Source: Defluviimonas salinarum
GTDB taxonomy: Bacteria; Pseudomonadota; Alphaproteobacteria; Rhodobacterales; Rhodobacteraceae
DNA: 64,000 nt
NCBI RefSeq assembly: GCF_026013545.1
Contig: NZ_JAPDOG010000019.1
Location: 1-64,000 of the forward strand
Direction: 5' to 3'
Numbering within the stretch: position 1 is the first letter of the stretch; each line of letters opens with the position of its first letter. Below, piece after piece: positions 33,583 through 42,848 of the stretch. Both the position numbers and the translations under genes were made by a program. Under the pieces are notes generated by a model, which was not told where the DNA came from, searched no databases, and was given only the letters and a program-made list of their open reading frames with translations.

Positions 33583-34553
33583 GGCGCCACCTCATGGCAC
33601 AGCGCGTTGCGGTCCGGACCGAGCCCTACGCGTGGCGGCGGTGCCGCCCGGCAGCGGTCCGTCGCGATCCCGCAGCGGTCGGCGAAGCTGCAACCGGTGG
33701 GCGGGCTGGACAGATCCGGCAGCCGCCCGCCGATCGCGGGAAGCCGGCCCGTCGCCGCCTCGATCCGTGCCGGGTCGCAGGCGAGGAGCGCGCGGGTATA
33801 GGGGTGGCGGGGATCGTGAAAGAGGGCGTCGACCGGTGCTTCCTCGACGACCTCGCCGGCATACATCACCGCCACCCGGTCGCATAGCTCCGCGATCACG
33901 CCAAGATGATGGGTGACGATGACGATGGCGCAGCGATAGTCGGCCTGCAACTGGCGCAGCAGATGAACGATCTGCGCTTCCATCGTGACGTCGAGCGCGG
34001 TCGTCGGCTCGTCCGCGATCAGCACCGACGGCCGCATCAGAAGCGCCGCCGCGATGGCCGCCCGCTGTCGCATTCCGCCCGAGAGTTCATGGGGAAACCG
34101 GCCCATCGCATGGTCGGGGTCGGAAAGCCCCACCCGCGCCAGCATGTCGCGCGCGCGGCGCCATTTCTCGCGGCCCGCCAAGCCGTCGAGGTTGAACTGG
34201 AAGTCGACAAGCTGCGCGCCGACGGTCAGGACCGGGCTGAATGCGGTCATCGGGTCCTGGAAGACCATCGCGATCTCGCGGCCGCGAAGCCGTCTCCGGT
34301 CCACCGGTGACAGGGCGAGGATGTCGCGCCCGTTCAGGCGAACGACCCCGGATGTCACTTCCGCATTCGTTCCCACAAGGTCGATCATCGCCGCCGCAAG
34401 CGTCGACTTGCCGCAGCCGCTTTCGCCGGCAATCCCCAGAACCTCGCCCTGCCGGACAGCGATACTCACGTTCCTCAGGGCCGCAATGGCGCCGCCCGGC
34501 ACCCGGTAGCGAAGCGACAGGTTCTCGACCGAGAGGACCGGTTCGCTCATCAT
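33579..34553 (-). CDS. ABC transporter ATPase, DppD/OppD type
   Basis: 324 residues. Walker A GESGCGKSTLAAAMIDL, FQDPMTAFSPVLTVG, signature ELSGGMRQRAAIAAALL, Walker B VLIADEPTTALD. The C-terminal Cys-rich region is TGCSFADRCGIATDRCRAAP. It pairs with the preceding ATPase as the heterodimeric motor of the importer. Confidence 0.92.
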   Translation of the reverse strand: MMSEPVLSVENLSLRYRVPGGAIAALRNVSIAVRQGEVLGIAGESGCGKSTLAAAMIDLVGTNAEVTSGVVRLNGRDILALSPVDRRRLRGREIAMVFQDPMTAFSPVLTVGAQLVDFQFNLDGLAGREKWRRARDMLARVGLSDPDHAMGRFPHELSGGMRQRAAIAAALLMRPSVLIADEPTTALDVTMEAQIVHLLRQLQADYRCAIVIVTHHLGVIAELCDRVAVMYAGEVVEEAPVDALFHDPRHPYTRALLACDPARIEAATGRLPAIGGRLPDLSSPPTGCSFADRCGIATDRCRAAPPPRVGLGPDRNALCHEVAP

Positions 34554-35404
34554 TGCTCACCCCGCTTGAGCTTGGGGTCGAGCGCGTCGCGCAGACCCTC
34601 GCCGAGGAAGGTGAAGCCGAGCGCGGAAAGCACCAGCGGCAGGCCTGCGATCAGGACCATGTAGGGCGCCGAGCGGATCGAGGTGTAGCCGTCGTAGAGG
34701 ATGTTGCCCCAGGACGGCGTCGGCGGCCGCACGCCGAGGTTGAGGTAGGACAGCCCCGCCTCAAGCATGATGACCACGGGCACGTCCATCGACAGGAGGA
34801 TGACGAGCGGGCCGATGACATTCGGCAGGAGGTGGCGGAACAGGATGCGCGCCGAAGATGCCCCCATCGCGCGTTCGGCCACGATGAAGTCCGCCCCCAC
34901 GAGGCTCAGCGTCTGCGCCCGTATGAGCCGCGCATAGGCCGGGATCGAGACGAGGACGACGACGAGGATCAGCGTCCCGGTACCGGGGCCGACGATGGTG
35001 ATGACGGCGAGCGCGAACATGATCATCGGCAGCGACGACATCGAGTCGAACATCAGGACCAGCACGGCGTCGAGCCAACGCGGCCCGAAGCCCGCGATCA
35101 TGCCGAGGATCAGCCCGCCGAGCCCGGCGAGCCCGACCGAGGTCAGCGCGATCGACAAGGCCGTTCGCGCCCCGAAGATGATCCGCGACAGGAGGTCCCG
35201 GCCGAGTTGATCGGTGCCCGCGAGATGCGCGAGCGACGGCGGCTGGAACTTCTCGACCACGTTCAGCCTGATGGGGTCGGCGGGCGCGACCCAGGGCGCG
35301 AACAGCGCCATCGCGACGAAGAGCAGGACAAGGCCAAGACCGAGTGCCCCCATAGGGTCGGCAAGAAGGGCGCGAAGCACCCGGAATCTACTGCCGGAAG
35401 ACAT
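34550..35404 (-). CDS. ABC permease, DppC/OppC type
   Basis: 284 residues with about six helices. It has the DppC-type N-terminal motif (HLAGTDQLGRDLLSRIIFGA) and the coupling loop AERAMGASSARILFRHLLPN. Overlaps with both neighbours show a tightly coupled operon. Confidence 0.9.
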   Translation of the reverse strand: MSSGSRFRVLRALLADPMGALGLGLVLLFVAMALFAPWVAPADPIRLNVVEKFQPPSLAHLAGTDQLGRDLLSRIIFGARTALSIALTSVGLAGLGGLILGMIAGFGPRWLDAVLVLMFDSMSSLPMIMFALAVITIVGPGTGTLILVVVLVSIPAYARLIRAQTLSLVGADFIVAERAMGASSARILFRHLLPNVIGPLVILLSMDVPVVIMLEAGLSYLNLGVRPPTPSWGNILYDGYTSIRSAPYMVLIAGLPLVLSALGFTFLGEGLRDALDPKLKRGEQ

Positions 35405-36338
35405 CGCGCACCCTCGGATCGAGCCGCGCGATCAGGAGATCGGCGGCGGTGACGATGAAGAGGTAGAAGGCGGTCATGAAGAGGACCGTACCCATGACGA
35501 CGGGATAGTTCCGCTTCTGTACCGCGCCGGTGATGAGCGTCCCGATTCCGGGCCGGCCAAAGACCGTTTCGACGAAGACCGCGCTCGACAGGATCGAGCC
35601 GAGACCGACGGCGAGAAGCGCGATCGTCGGGATGATCGCGACACGCAGCGCATAGCGGAAGACGACCTTGCGTTCGGGCAGCCCGAAGGCGCGGGCGGTG
35701 CGGATGTAGTTCTCGCCCATCACCTCGAGGAGCGAGGCGCGCACGAGCCGTGCGAGGTAGCCGACCCAGCCGATGCCGAGCGCGAAGGCCGGCAGGACCA
35801 GCGCGCGCAGCTGGCTGCCGATATCACCCGGCGTGCCCGCGCCGATCGCGGGCAGCCAGCGCAGCCAGACGGCAAAGATCAGGATCGCGTAGATCGCGAC
35901 GACGAAAGCGGGGACCGAGATCAGCCCCACCGACAGGATGCCGAGAAGCCGGTCGGTCACAGTGCCGCGCCAGACGACTGCTGCGCAGCCAAGCGCGATG
36001 CCGAGCACCACTGCCCAGCCGAGTGCGGTGACACCGAGAACGAGCGTGTTGGGGAAGAATTCGAGGATCTGGTCGAGGACCGGGCGCTTCGACCAGACGT
36101 CATAGCCGAGATCGCCGGTCGCGGCGTTGTGGAAGAAGTGCCAGACCTGCATCAGCACCGGCTCATCGAGCCCCATCCGTTCGCGCAGCAGTGCCTTCAG
36201 CTCCGGCGTCGCCCGCGGCCCGAGGGCAAGGGCCGCCGGATCGCCCGGCACGAGGAACACCATCGCGTACATCGCCAGCATCACCGTGAACAGGATCACG
36301 ATAGCGAGGGCGACGCGCTTGACGGCGTATCTCAGCAT
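35388..36338 (-). CDS. ABC permease, DppB/OppB type
   Basis: 316 residues, starting MLRYAVKRVALAIVILFTVM. A periplasmic loop before the second helix contains ERMGLDEPVLMQVWHFFHN; the coupling loop is EVMGENYIRTARAFGLPERK. It overlaps the DppC-type gene by 17 nt and lies 21 nt after the hydrolase gene. Confidence 0.9.
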   Translation of the reverse strand: MLRYAVKRVALAIVILFTVMLAMYAMVFLVPGDPAALALGPRATPELKALLRERMGLDEPVLMQVWHFFHNAATGDLGYDVWSKRPVLDQILEFFPNTLVLGVTALGWAVVLGIALGCAAVVWRGTVTDRLLGILSVGLISVPAFVVAIYAILIFAVWLRWLPAIGAGTPGDIGSQLRALVLPAFALGIGWVGYLARLVRASLLEVMGENYIRTARAFGLPERKVVFRYALRVAIIPTIALLAVGLGSILSSAVFVETVFGRPGIGTLITGAVQKRNYPVVMGTVLFMTAFYLFIVTAADLLIARLDPRVRDVFRQ

Positions 36339-36359
36339 GTCCCGGCTTGTTGCCCCCTC

Positions 36360-38378
36360 TTACACATGGTCGCGCGGGATCCTCTCGTCCCATTGGCGCT
36401 CGAAAAGTGTCGCGCCGTTTTCGGTGATCCGAAGCGAGGTCTCGACCCGGAAATGGGTGGCATCGCAGGTGAGCCGGCCCGTCGAGTGATGACCAAAGGC
36501 GCCATCCTTGCGCTGGATGACAACGTTGGCCCCGGTCTCGCAACTGGCCGAGAGCGGATCGCCGTCGGCGATGCGGTAACGGGCGAAAGCGTCGGAGGTG
36601 ACGGTCTGGCCGATATCCGGCATCTCGCGCGCGTAGGTCCATCGCGGAAAGTCGACGACCATCTCTCCGCTAAGGAGATCGCGGGTGACGGATCGGCGGG
36701 CGGCGGACCCGGCATTTAGGTCGACAGAGGGCGTCGGCGCGGCCATCTCGGGCTGGGCGAAGGATCGCAAGGCGGCATCGGCGGGATCGGTTGGGCGGAC
36801 GGGCAGATCAAGCCAGGTCTCTCCGGTCCGAACGGTCAGCGTGGCCAGTTCGGGCGACGGCCAGCAGATCGGCCAGTAGGTTGTCGAAAGCGAAACCGCG
36901 ATCCGGTGACCCTCCGGGAAGGCATGGGCGATGTCGTCAAGGTTGATGACCGCATCGTAGATCCGCCCGGGCTCCAGAGCCGCAGCGTGCTCGTGGCTGT
37001 CGCGATGGGTCAGGTTCAGGCAGCCGAGCGTCACACGGGTGGACCGACCGTCAGGCCAGACGTCGTTCAACCGAACCGCGACCAGCGCCATCGGCTTGTC
37101 GCAGGAGAACCGCAGGTGAAGCTGTGGCGCGCCGAGGATCTCGGTGCGCTCGGGCAGCGGCTCGGTCGCGAAGACGAGCGAGCCGCCATCGTCCTCGCGC
37201 TGGTCGGTCGGCCACTCGGCGTCCTCGCCGTATCGCCCGACCTCTCCGGCAGCGAGCCCGACCCAGAGCGGCGAGCAGACCGGCATTTCGTCCACCCCCT
37301 CGGCGGTGGCCGCGAGCCGACCGTCCGGGTTGAGGTGCAGCGTCTGGTGCATGATACGCGGCGAGGGCCATTCCGCCTCGGCAACCCAGCGGCCGGGGCG
37401 TTCGAGATAGCAGGTCGAGGGCGGCACGCTCTCCTGCATCCAGACCCGGTACATGGGGTCGTCCACCATCCCGCCCGGCGCGCCCTTCATCCAGTGATCG
37501 CACCAGCGCCGGACTTCCTGCAGCCAGCCGATGGCGGGCTCGACCGTGACATCATGCGGGAAGGAATGTGCCCAGGGGCCGATCAACCCGCGCCGGGGTC
37601 CGGACAGGCCGGCGAGGAGCCGGGGCACGCTTTCGGAGTAGTTGTCGGCCCAGCCCGAGACGGCAAGAACCGGGATGGTGATCGCCGAGAAATCCTCGCA
37701 GACCGAGCCGTGCTGCCAGTAGGCGTCGCGGCGCTGATGCGACAGCCAGTGCAGGATCCACGGCGAGTTGGCCCTCATCCGTGCTTGCCACATGTCGCGC
37801 CAGGCGGGGCCCACGATCTCAGGGTCCGGCGGCAGGTCGTTATGGGCCAGCATCGTCGCGGACCAGTCGAAATTGTCCTTGCTGAGGCAGCCGCCGACAT
37901 AGTGGACGTCCGTCGCGTAACGGTCGTCGGTCGAGCCCACGGTGATGATCGTCTTCAGGGCGGGCGGGCGCCGCGCCGCGATCTGGAGGCCGTTGAAGCC
38001 GCCCCAGGAGATGCCGTACATCGCGACCTGGCCGTCGCACCAATCCTGCCCGGCAATCCAGCCGATGGCGTCGCAGCCATCGAGGATCTCGCATTCGGTG
38101 TACTCGTCCTCGATCAGCCCCTCGCTATCCCCGGTGCCGCGAATGTCCAGCCTGAGGCAGGCATAGCCGTGACCGGCAAGCCAGGCGTGCATCTTCTGGT
38201 CGCGGCCGCGCGTTCCCTCGCGCTTGCGGTAGGGCAGGTATTCGAGGATCGCGGGCACCGGCCCCACGCCCTTCGGCCGCCAGAGCTTCGCAGCAAGGCG
38301 CGTGCCGTCGGGCATCGGCACGAAGATGTTCTCGACGATCTCGACCTCGTGGGGAAATGTGTGTCGGATCGTCGTCAT
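36360..38378 (-). CDS. CocE/NonD-type serine hydrolase (peptidase S15 family)
   Basis: 672 residues. The alpha/beta-hydrolase part carries LPYRKREGTRGRDQKMHAWL, the oxyanion-side RLDIRGTGDSEG and nucleophile Ser124 in GISWGG. The C-terminal jelly-roll domain (about 330-560) has LRFSCDKPMALVAVRLNDVW. Family members cleave esters, amides or X-Pro bonds (cocaine esterase, glutaryl-7-ACA acylase, X-Pro dipeptidyl peptidase). No signal peptide, so it acts after uptake, possibly freeing an N-methylated amine or amino acid from a conjugate. TGAGGGAACC precedes the ATG. Confidence 0.85.
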   Translation of the reverse strand: MTTIRHTFPHEVEIVENIFVPMPDGTRLAAKLWRPKGVGPVPAILEYLPYRKREGTRGRDQKMHAWLAGHGYACLRLDIRGTGDSEGLIEDEYTECEILDGCDAIGWIAGQDWCDGQVAMYGISWGGFNGLQIAARRPPALKTIITVGSTDDRYATDVHYVGGCLSKDNFDWSATMLAHNDLPPDPEIVGPAWRDMWQARMRANSPWILHWLSHQRRDAYWQHGSVCEDFSAITIPVLAVSGWADNYSESVPRLLAGLSGPRRGLIGPWAHSFPHDVTVEPAIGWLQEVRRWCDHWMKGAPGGMVDDPMYRVWMQESVPPSTCYLERPGRWVAEAEWPSPRIMHQTLHLNPDGRLAATAEGVDEMPVCSPLWVGLAAGEVGRYGEDAEWPTDQREDDGGSLVFATEPLPERTEILGAPQLHLRFSCDKPMALVAVRLNDVWPDGRSTRVTLGCLNLTHRDSHEHAAALEPGRIYDAVINLDDIAHAFPEGHRIAVSLSTTYWPICWPSPELATLTVRTGETWLDLPVRPTDPADAALRSFAQPEMAAPTPSVDLNAGSAARRSVTRDLLSGEMVVDFPRWTYAREMPDIGQTVTSDAFARYRIADGDPLSASCETGANVVIQRKDGAFGHHSTGRLTCDATHFRVETSLRITENGATLFERQWDERIPRDHV

Positions 38379-38385
38379 GGTTCCC

Positions 38386-39903
38386 TCAGTTCATCGGTGC
38401 GCCGCCGGCTTCCTTGCGCCGGGAGACATAGGCGTCGAGCGCTTCGGCCACGGCGGGGTCGAGCGCGGGTTCCTCGTATTCGGACAGAAGCGCCTTCCAG
38501 ACCGCATTCGCGCGGGTCCGCGCGTCGATGCCGCCGCGTTCGAGCCAGGTCGGGTAGCTGTCCCAGTTCGACAGAAGGGGCGCATGAAACGCGGTCTCGT
38601 AGCGTTCCATCGTGTGTGCGGTGCCGAAGAAATGGCCTCCCGGCCCCGCCTCGCGGATCGCGTCCAGCGCGAGGGCCTCGGGCGAGGTGTCGATGGGCGA
38701 GAAATAGGCGTCCATCATCATCAAAAGCTCGGCGTCGAGGATCAGCTTCTCGAAACTGGCCGTCAGCCCGCCATGCAGCCAGCCCGCGCCATGCTCCAGA
38801 AGATGCGCCCCGCCCATGAGCGCGCCCCAGAGCGCCATCTGACTCTCATAGGTCGCCTGCGCGTCGACCTCGTTCGCGGCCGTCACATTCGAAGACCGGA
38901 ACGGCACGCCGACATGGCGGGCCAGCTGGCCCGAGGCCTGTGCGGCCTTGACATACTCGGGCGTTCCGAAGGCCGGGCTGCCGGAGCGCATGTCGACATT
39001 CGACGTGAAACCGCCGTAAAGGACCGGCGCGCCGGGGCGGACGATCTGGGTGAGCACGATCCCCGCCAGCGCCTCGGCATGCTGCTGCGCCAGCGCGCCC
39101 GCGAGCGTCACGGGCGCCATCGCGCCTGCCAATGTGAAGGGCGTGATCGCCAGCGCCTGCCCGTGCTCGGCCATCGCGATCAGCCCCTCGGCCATCGGCA
39201 CGTCGAGTTGCAGCGGCGAGTTGGTATTGATGACTCCGACGAGCGCTGGGCGTTCCGCCAGCCCCTCCGGCGTCGTGCCGAGCGCGATCGCCGCCATCTC
39301 GATCCCGTCCATCGTGCGCGCGCGGCCGAGCGTCTGGCCCTGCCAGGTCTTGTCGAGCAGCCCGATCTGGGCGCGGTAGATGTCCAGGTGCCGGGTATGC
39401 GCGGGCAGGTCCATCGGCTCGAAGGGCCCGCCGCCCTCCTGGTGGATCACGTTCAGGACCTGGACGAGCCGCATGTAATCGCACATCTCGGCGAAAGTCC
39501 CGTCGCGCCGCCCCCGGTCGTTGTCCATCACATAGGCCGGCCCGCCGACCGAGGTGTAGACGCAGACATCGCCGCCAACGGTCACATCATGCGCAGGATT
39601 GCGGGCATGGAGCGTGAAGCGTTTCGGCACGGTGCACAGGTGTTCGGCGACCAGCCCCGGATCGAGCCGCACCACGTCATCGGCAACCTCGCCGCCTGCG
39701 TCGCGATAAAGCGCGCGAGCCGCACCGTCGAGCACGCGCATGCCGAAGCGGGCGAGGATGTCGAGCCCGGCCTGGTGTATCGCCGCGACCTGATCGGCGC
39801 TCAGCACCTCGACGGGTACATATGGACGCCGCCGCTGGCCAAATCCCGGCTGCGGCATGCGAGCCGCGCCATTCCGGCTCCTGCGGCGGGTGCGGGCGGT
39901 CAC
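38386..39903 (-). CDS. MttB-family (trimethylamine methyltransferase-like) protein, non-pyrrolysine
   Basis: 505 residues from a GTG overlapping the flavoprotein stop. Family features: LSADQVAAIHQAGLDILARF near the N-terminus, FTLHARNPAHDVTVGGD, VYTSVGGPAYVMD, and the glycine-rich GLTASFEKLILDAELLMMMD near the end. The frame has no amber codon, so it belongs to the non-pyrrolysine branch, whose studied members move a methyl group from betaines such as glycine betaine or proline betaine to a corrinoid protein. No corrinoid protein gene is visible in this operon. Confidence 0.85.
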   Translation of the reverse strand: MTARTRRRSRNGAARMPQPGFGQRRRPYVPVEVLSADQVAAIHQAGLDILARFGMRVLDGAARALYRDAGGEVADDVVRLDPGLVAEHLCTVPKRFTLHARNPAHDVTVGGDVCVYTSVGGPAYVMDNDRGRRDGTFAEMCDYMRLVQVLNVIHQEGGGPFEPMDLPAHTRHLDIYRAQIGLLDKTWQGQTLGRARTMDGIEMAAIALGTTPEGLAERPALVGVINTNSPLQLDVPMAEGLIAMAEHGQALAITPFTLAGAMAPVTLAGALAQQHAEALAGIVLTQIVRPGAPVLYGGFTSNVDMRSGSPAFGTPEYVKAAQASGQLARHVGVPFRSSNVTAANEVDAQATYESQMALWGALMGGAHLLEHGAGWLHGGLTASFEKLILDAELLMMMDAYFSPIDTSPEALALDAIREAGPGGHFFGTAHTMERYETAFHAPLLSNWDSYPTWLERGGIDARTRANAVWKALLSEYEEPALDPAVAEALDAYVSRRKEAGGAPMN

Positions 39904-41984
39904 TGCGCGGCCTCCCCGCAGGCGTCGAGATCGCGCATTGCGAAAGGCGCATCGCGGCGGATCCGTGGTGCTGCCGCGGCAAGTTCACGCGCCGCGCGGT
40001 GGGCCTGATAGACCGCATGCGCGATGGCGCCGGGCGCGTTGGCATCGCCCGTGAGGACCAGCGATTTCGGCTCCCCGGTCCCGGCCAGCGCATCGTAGAG
40101 CGCCGAGCCCCCTGCGCGCTGGCCGACCACGACGAGGGCGCGCGCGGCGATCTGCCGCCGTTCACCCGTGAATATCTGGGCGAGCGACAGCGTCTCCCCG
40201 TCGAAAGCCTCGACGATCTCAAGGGTCCGGTACGCGATCCCGGCCTTGAGGAATGCCTGATGCACGAGCGGCTGTTCGTTCGTCATGACGCCCCAGGATT
40301 GGGCGCTTCCGGCGCTTGTGACATAGGTCGTGTCGAGGCCCCGCGCCGCCAGATGCTCGGCGACGGCCGACCCCATGTAGTAGTTGTCGAAGTCGAAGAC
40401 CGCGACGGGGCCTTCGATCTCTGCGCCGGCCGCGATGTCGTCCGGGGTGTAGACACGGGGGCCGACGAGGGATCCCGCCGGAATCTCATTCGCGCCGCAG
40501 AGGTTCGCAGTCCAGCGCGCGCCGGTGGCTATGACCACGTGATCGGCGCCGAAGTCCCGCACGTCGGCGGCCTCCATACGGCTTTCGACATGAAGCGCCA
40601 CTCCCGGCAGCTTCCGAAGCTGGCCAAGACGGTAGTCGACGACCCTGAACCATTGCCGCAAACCCGGGAGCCGGCTTTCCCACAAGAGCCTGCCGCCGAA
40701 GTCGCGCTGTGCCTCCGCGACCGTCACGCGAAAGCCTCGGCGGCCAAGCGTCAGCGCCGCCTCGAGCCCGGCGGGGCCGCCGCCGACGATCAGGACCGAC
40801 CCCCCGGCGTCCCTTCGGACAATCTCCGGATGCCAGCCGCGCCGCCATTCCTCTCCCGCCGTCGGGTTCTGGGTGCAGCGGACCCATACCCCGTCATGCC
40901 AGGACGAGATGCAGATGTTGCATCCGATACATTCGCGGATGTCGTCCTCGCGCCCCTCCTCGATCTTCCTGGGCAGGAACGGATCGGCGATCGACGGCCG
41001 CGCCGCGCCGATGAAGTCGAGGACGCCGCGCCGGACCATCGAGACCATCGTGTCGGGCGAGGTGAAACGCCCGACGCCGACGACGGGCTTGGCGGTCAGG
41101 GTCTTGACGAAATCGACCATGGGCTCGTGACTGCCCTCGGGCGTGAACCGCGAGGGCGAGCAATCCGTGGCCGAATAGTCCATCTTGACGTCAAAGAGGT
41201 CGGGCGCGTCGCTGAGATGCGTTATCACCTCGTGTGCTTCCGATGGCGCGACTTCGGACGGACGCGAGCGAAGTTCCTGGAGCGAAACCCGCAAGGCAAC
41301 CGCGCAACGCCCGCCGGTCGCCTCGCGCACCGCGTCGATCAGCTCCTCGGTCAGGCGGACGCGGTTCCGGACCGAGCCGCCGTAGGCGTCGGTGCGATGG
41401 TTGTAGTCCGAAAGCAGGAACTGGTAGGGCAGATAGCCCATCCCGGCATAGACGTAGAGGATGTCGAAGCCAGCACGTTCGGCCCGTTTTGCCGCTTCGG
41501 CATGCCATCGGATCAGGTTGCGGATATCGCCCGCGTCCATGACCCTGGGGCGGGCGGATGACATGAAACCCACATGCGTGGCCATCCAGGGCACGCCTGA
41601 GGGCGAGAGCGGTGCGTGCCGCGTTGTTCGGTTCACCGCGGCCGCGCCACCGTGCCAGAGCTCCACCGCCGCGAGCGCGCCGTGGGCGTGGACCGCATCG
41701 GTCATCACACGGTGCGCGCGGATGTCGGCCTCGTCCCAGAGCGAGGCGAAGGGGAACGGGCTGTCGTCGGACGACGGATGGACCGAACAAGCTCCGGTCG
41801 AGACGACGGCCCAGCCGCCCTCGGCCTTCATGCCACGGAAAGCGGCGCGGACATGGGGATTCGCGTTGGTCATGCCAGAGGCATGCGGCACCTGGAAAAA
41901 CCGGTTCCTTGCGGTTTTCGGACCGATCCGTACAGGGCCGAACAGCAAGTCGAAGCGAGGGGGGCGGGCCATTGAAGACACCAT
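39900..41984 (-). CDS. TMADH-like iron-sulfur flavoprotein (possible N-methyl amine demethylase)
   Basis: 694 residues; an ATG at 41972 is an alternative start. The FMN-binding barrel (about 10-340) is followed by 4Fe-4S cysteines 352, 355, 358 and 370 (ECIGCNICISSW, VRCTQNPTAGEEW) and a nucleotide domain (VLIVGGGPAGLEAALTLG). The order and TAGEE(W)RRGWHPE text follow trimethylamine dehydrogenase. Two TMADH active-site residues differ: the flavin-linking Cys30 is Ala35 (VPHASG) and His172 is Met182 (YVYAGMGYLP). That points to non-covalent FMN and another substrate, such as N-methylproline or another methylated amino acid. First gene of the operon. Confidence 0.87.
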   Translation of the reverse strand: MVSSMARPPRFDLLFGPVRIGPKTARNRFFQVPHASGMTNANPHVRAAFRGMKAEGGWAVVSTGACSVHPSSDDSPFPFASLWDEADIRAHRVMTDAVHAHGALAAVELWHGGAAAVNRTTRHAPLSPSGVPWMATHVGFMSSARPRVMDAGDIRNLIRWHAEAAKRAERAGFDILYVYAGMGYLPYQFLLSDYNHRTDAYGGSVRNRVRLTEELIDAVREATGGRCAVALRVSLQELRSRPSEVAPSEAHEVITHLSDAPDLFDVKMDYSATDCSPSRFTPEGSHEPMVDFVKTLTAKPVVGVGRFTSPDTMVSMVRRGVLDFIGAARPSIADPFLPRKIEEGREDDIRECIGCNICISSWHDGVWVRCTQNPTAGEEWRRGWHPEIVRRDAGGSVLIVGGGPAGLEAALTLGRRGFRVTVAEAQRDFGGRLLWESRLPGLRQWFRVVDYRLGQLRKLPGVALHVESRMEAADVRDFGADHVVIATGARWTANLCGANEIPAGSLVGPRVYTPDDIAAGAEIEGPVAVFDFDNYYMGSAVAEHLAARGLDTTYVTSAGSAQSWGVMTNEQPLVHQAFLKAGIAYRTLEIVEAFDGETLSLAQIFTGERRQIAARALVVVGQRAGGSALYDALAGTGEPKSLVLTGDANAPGAIAHAVYQAHRAARELAAAAPRIRRDAPFAMRDLDACGEAAQ

Positions 41985-41989
41985 TGCTG

Positions 41990-42027
41990 AACTACTGTAT
42001 AGTTATCCGGCCGGTTAAGCCTGTCAA
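41990..42027 (-). promoter_or_regulatory. Promoter and operator of the amine-catabolic operon
   Basis: On the minus strand a perfect -35 TTGACA (42027-42022) and TAACTA (42005-42000) are spaced by 16 nt. The -10 box overlaps an inverted repeat AACTA-ctgta-TAGTT (41990-42004), a likely repressor site for the operon's own TetR protein. The start codon at 41984 follows within 6-18 nt. Confidence 0.6.
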
Positions 42028-42044
42028 GCACGACTGAGCGCCGG

Positions 42045-42709
42045 CAAGAGGTGCGGACTGCCGAGGGGAAGCCATCCTTCTTCGTCGCCATCGACCGCAC
42101 CGGCAAGTTGGGCCCCGCCCGACTTTTCGAAGGGGTCGACCGGCGAACGGCGTGGAAGTTCCTGGAGCACCTGCTCGATGCGGGTTCCCTTCCGGATCTA
42201 CACGCTCCTGACTGATCGAGCCATCTCGGCGCCATCGGTTCGTGCCCGACGGCGAGGGGGATCCAGGTCGCCGACCGGCCCCGGAACCGCTACACCATCC
42301 ATTAACGGCAGATGCTCTTCGACATGATCTGCGAGGCAAACGGGACCGAGCGCCGGCTGACCAAGCCGAACCATCCGTAGAGTTTCAAGGATCCGGATTT
42401 GATCCAGTGGATCAAGTCCCCTGAGAACGGCCAGGTCGAGCGGATGAGCCGCACGATCAACAAAGTGAGGCGGATCAGGAATCGATCCGGGGGGCCGTTT
42501 CCCCGCTGAACGTCAAACGCTACCGCGACGAGAGCCACCACCAGTTGCGCGGCCATCGCGCCGACTTCATGGCCGCCTACACCTTCGCCCGCAAGCTCAA
42601 GACCCTCAGCGGCCTGGCCGCCTACCAATGCAATTGCAGGGTCTGGATTTCAGACCCAGACGGATTCATCGTCGACCCGATCCACCAGGTACCGGGACTG
42701 GATACCTGA
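42045..42709 (+). pseudogene. IS481-family transposase relic (core and C-terminus)
   Basis: Reading across frames gives EVRTAEGKPSFFVAIDRTGK, RRTAWKFLEHLLDAG, LTKPNHP, ENGQVERMSRTINKVRR, YRDESHHQLRGHRADFMAAY, RKLKTLSGLAAYQ and ends DPIHQVPGLDT at 42709. Several stops and frameshifts break it, and a 40-nt cassette (42217-42256) sits where LTDNGIQFAD would be encoded. It begins immediately behind the promoter at 41990-42027. Confidence 0.8.
42217..42256 (+). repeat. 40-nt cassette with dispersed core, copy 4 (inside IS481 relic)
   Basis: Starts CGAGCCATCTCGG, contains the core CGCCATCGGTTCGTG (42230-42244) and ends GGCGAG. Same length and same termini as the copy at 63167-63206, but at a different place in the IS. 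Confidence 0.55.
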
Positions 42710-42745
42710 ACATAACGGCGGACCGCTTCACTGGGGAGGATCATT
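42710..42745 (-). mobile_element. IS3 left-end scrap
   Basis: The minus strand gives TGATCCTCCCCAGTGAAGCG and then GTCCGCCGTTATGT, the terminal repeat of the IS3 type at 11318. Nothing else of the element remains. Confidence 0.65.
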
Positions 42746-42848
42746 CCGGCGCCGTATCGGCGGAGGCGACCGGTTCTTGTGCTTGTCGGTCTTTCGAATC
42801 TGTTGAACGATGCGGTTGGTGTCCGATGACGTGATAGGTGGGGGGGGT

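Noticed and set aside
35214-36719. 501-codon open frame opposite the DppB-type permease and hydrolase
   Set aside because: Antisense shadow with the same Arg/Asp-rich composition; no ribosome site or domain.
36906-38819. 637-codon open frame opposite the CocE-type hydrolase
   Set aside because: Antisense shadow; the sense strand carries the catalytic GISWGG and family blocks.
38302-40008. 568-codon open frame opposite the first MttB gene
   Set aside because: Antisense to a clear MttB-family gene and without any recognisable fold.
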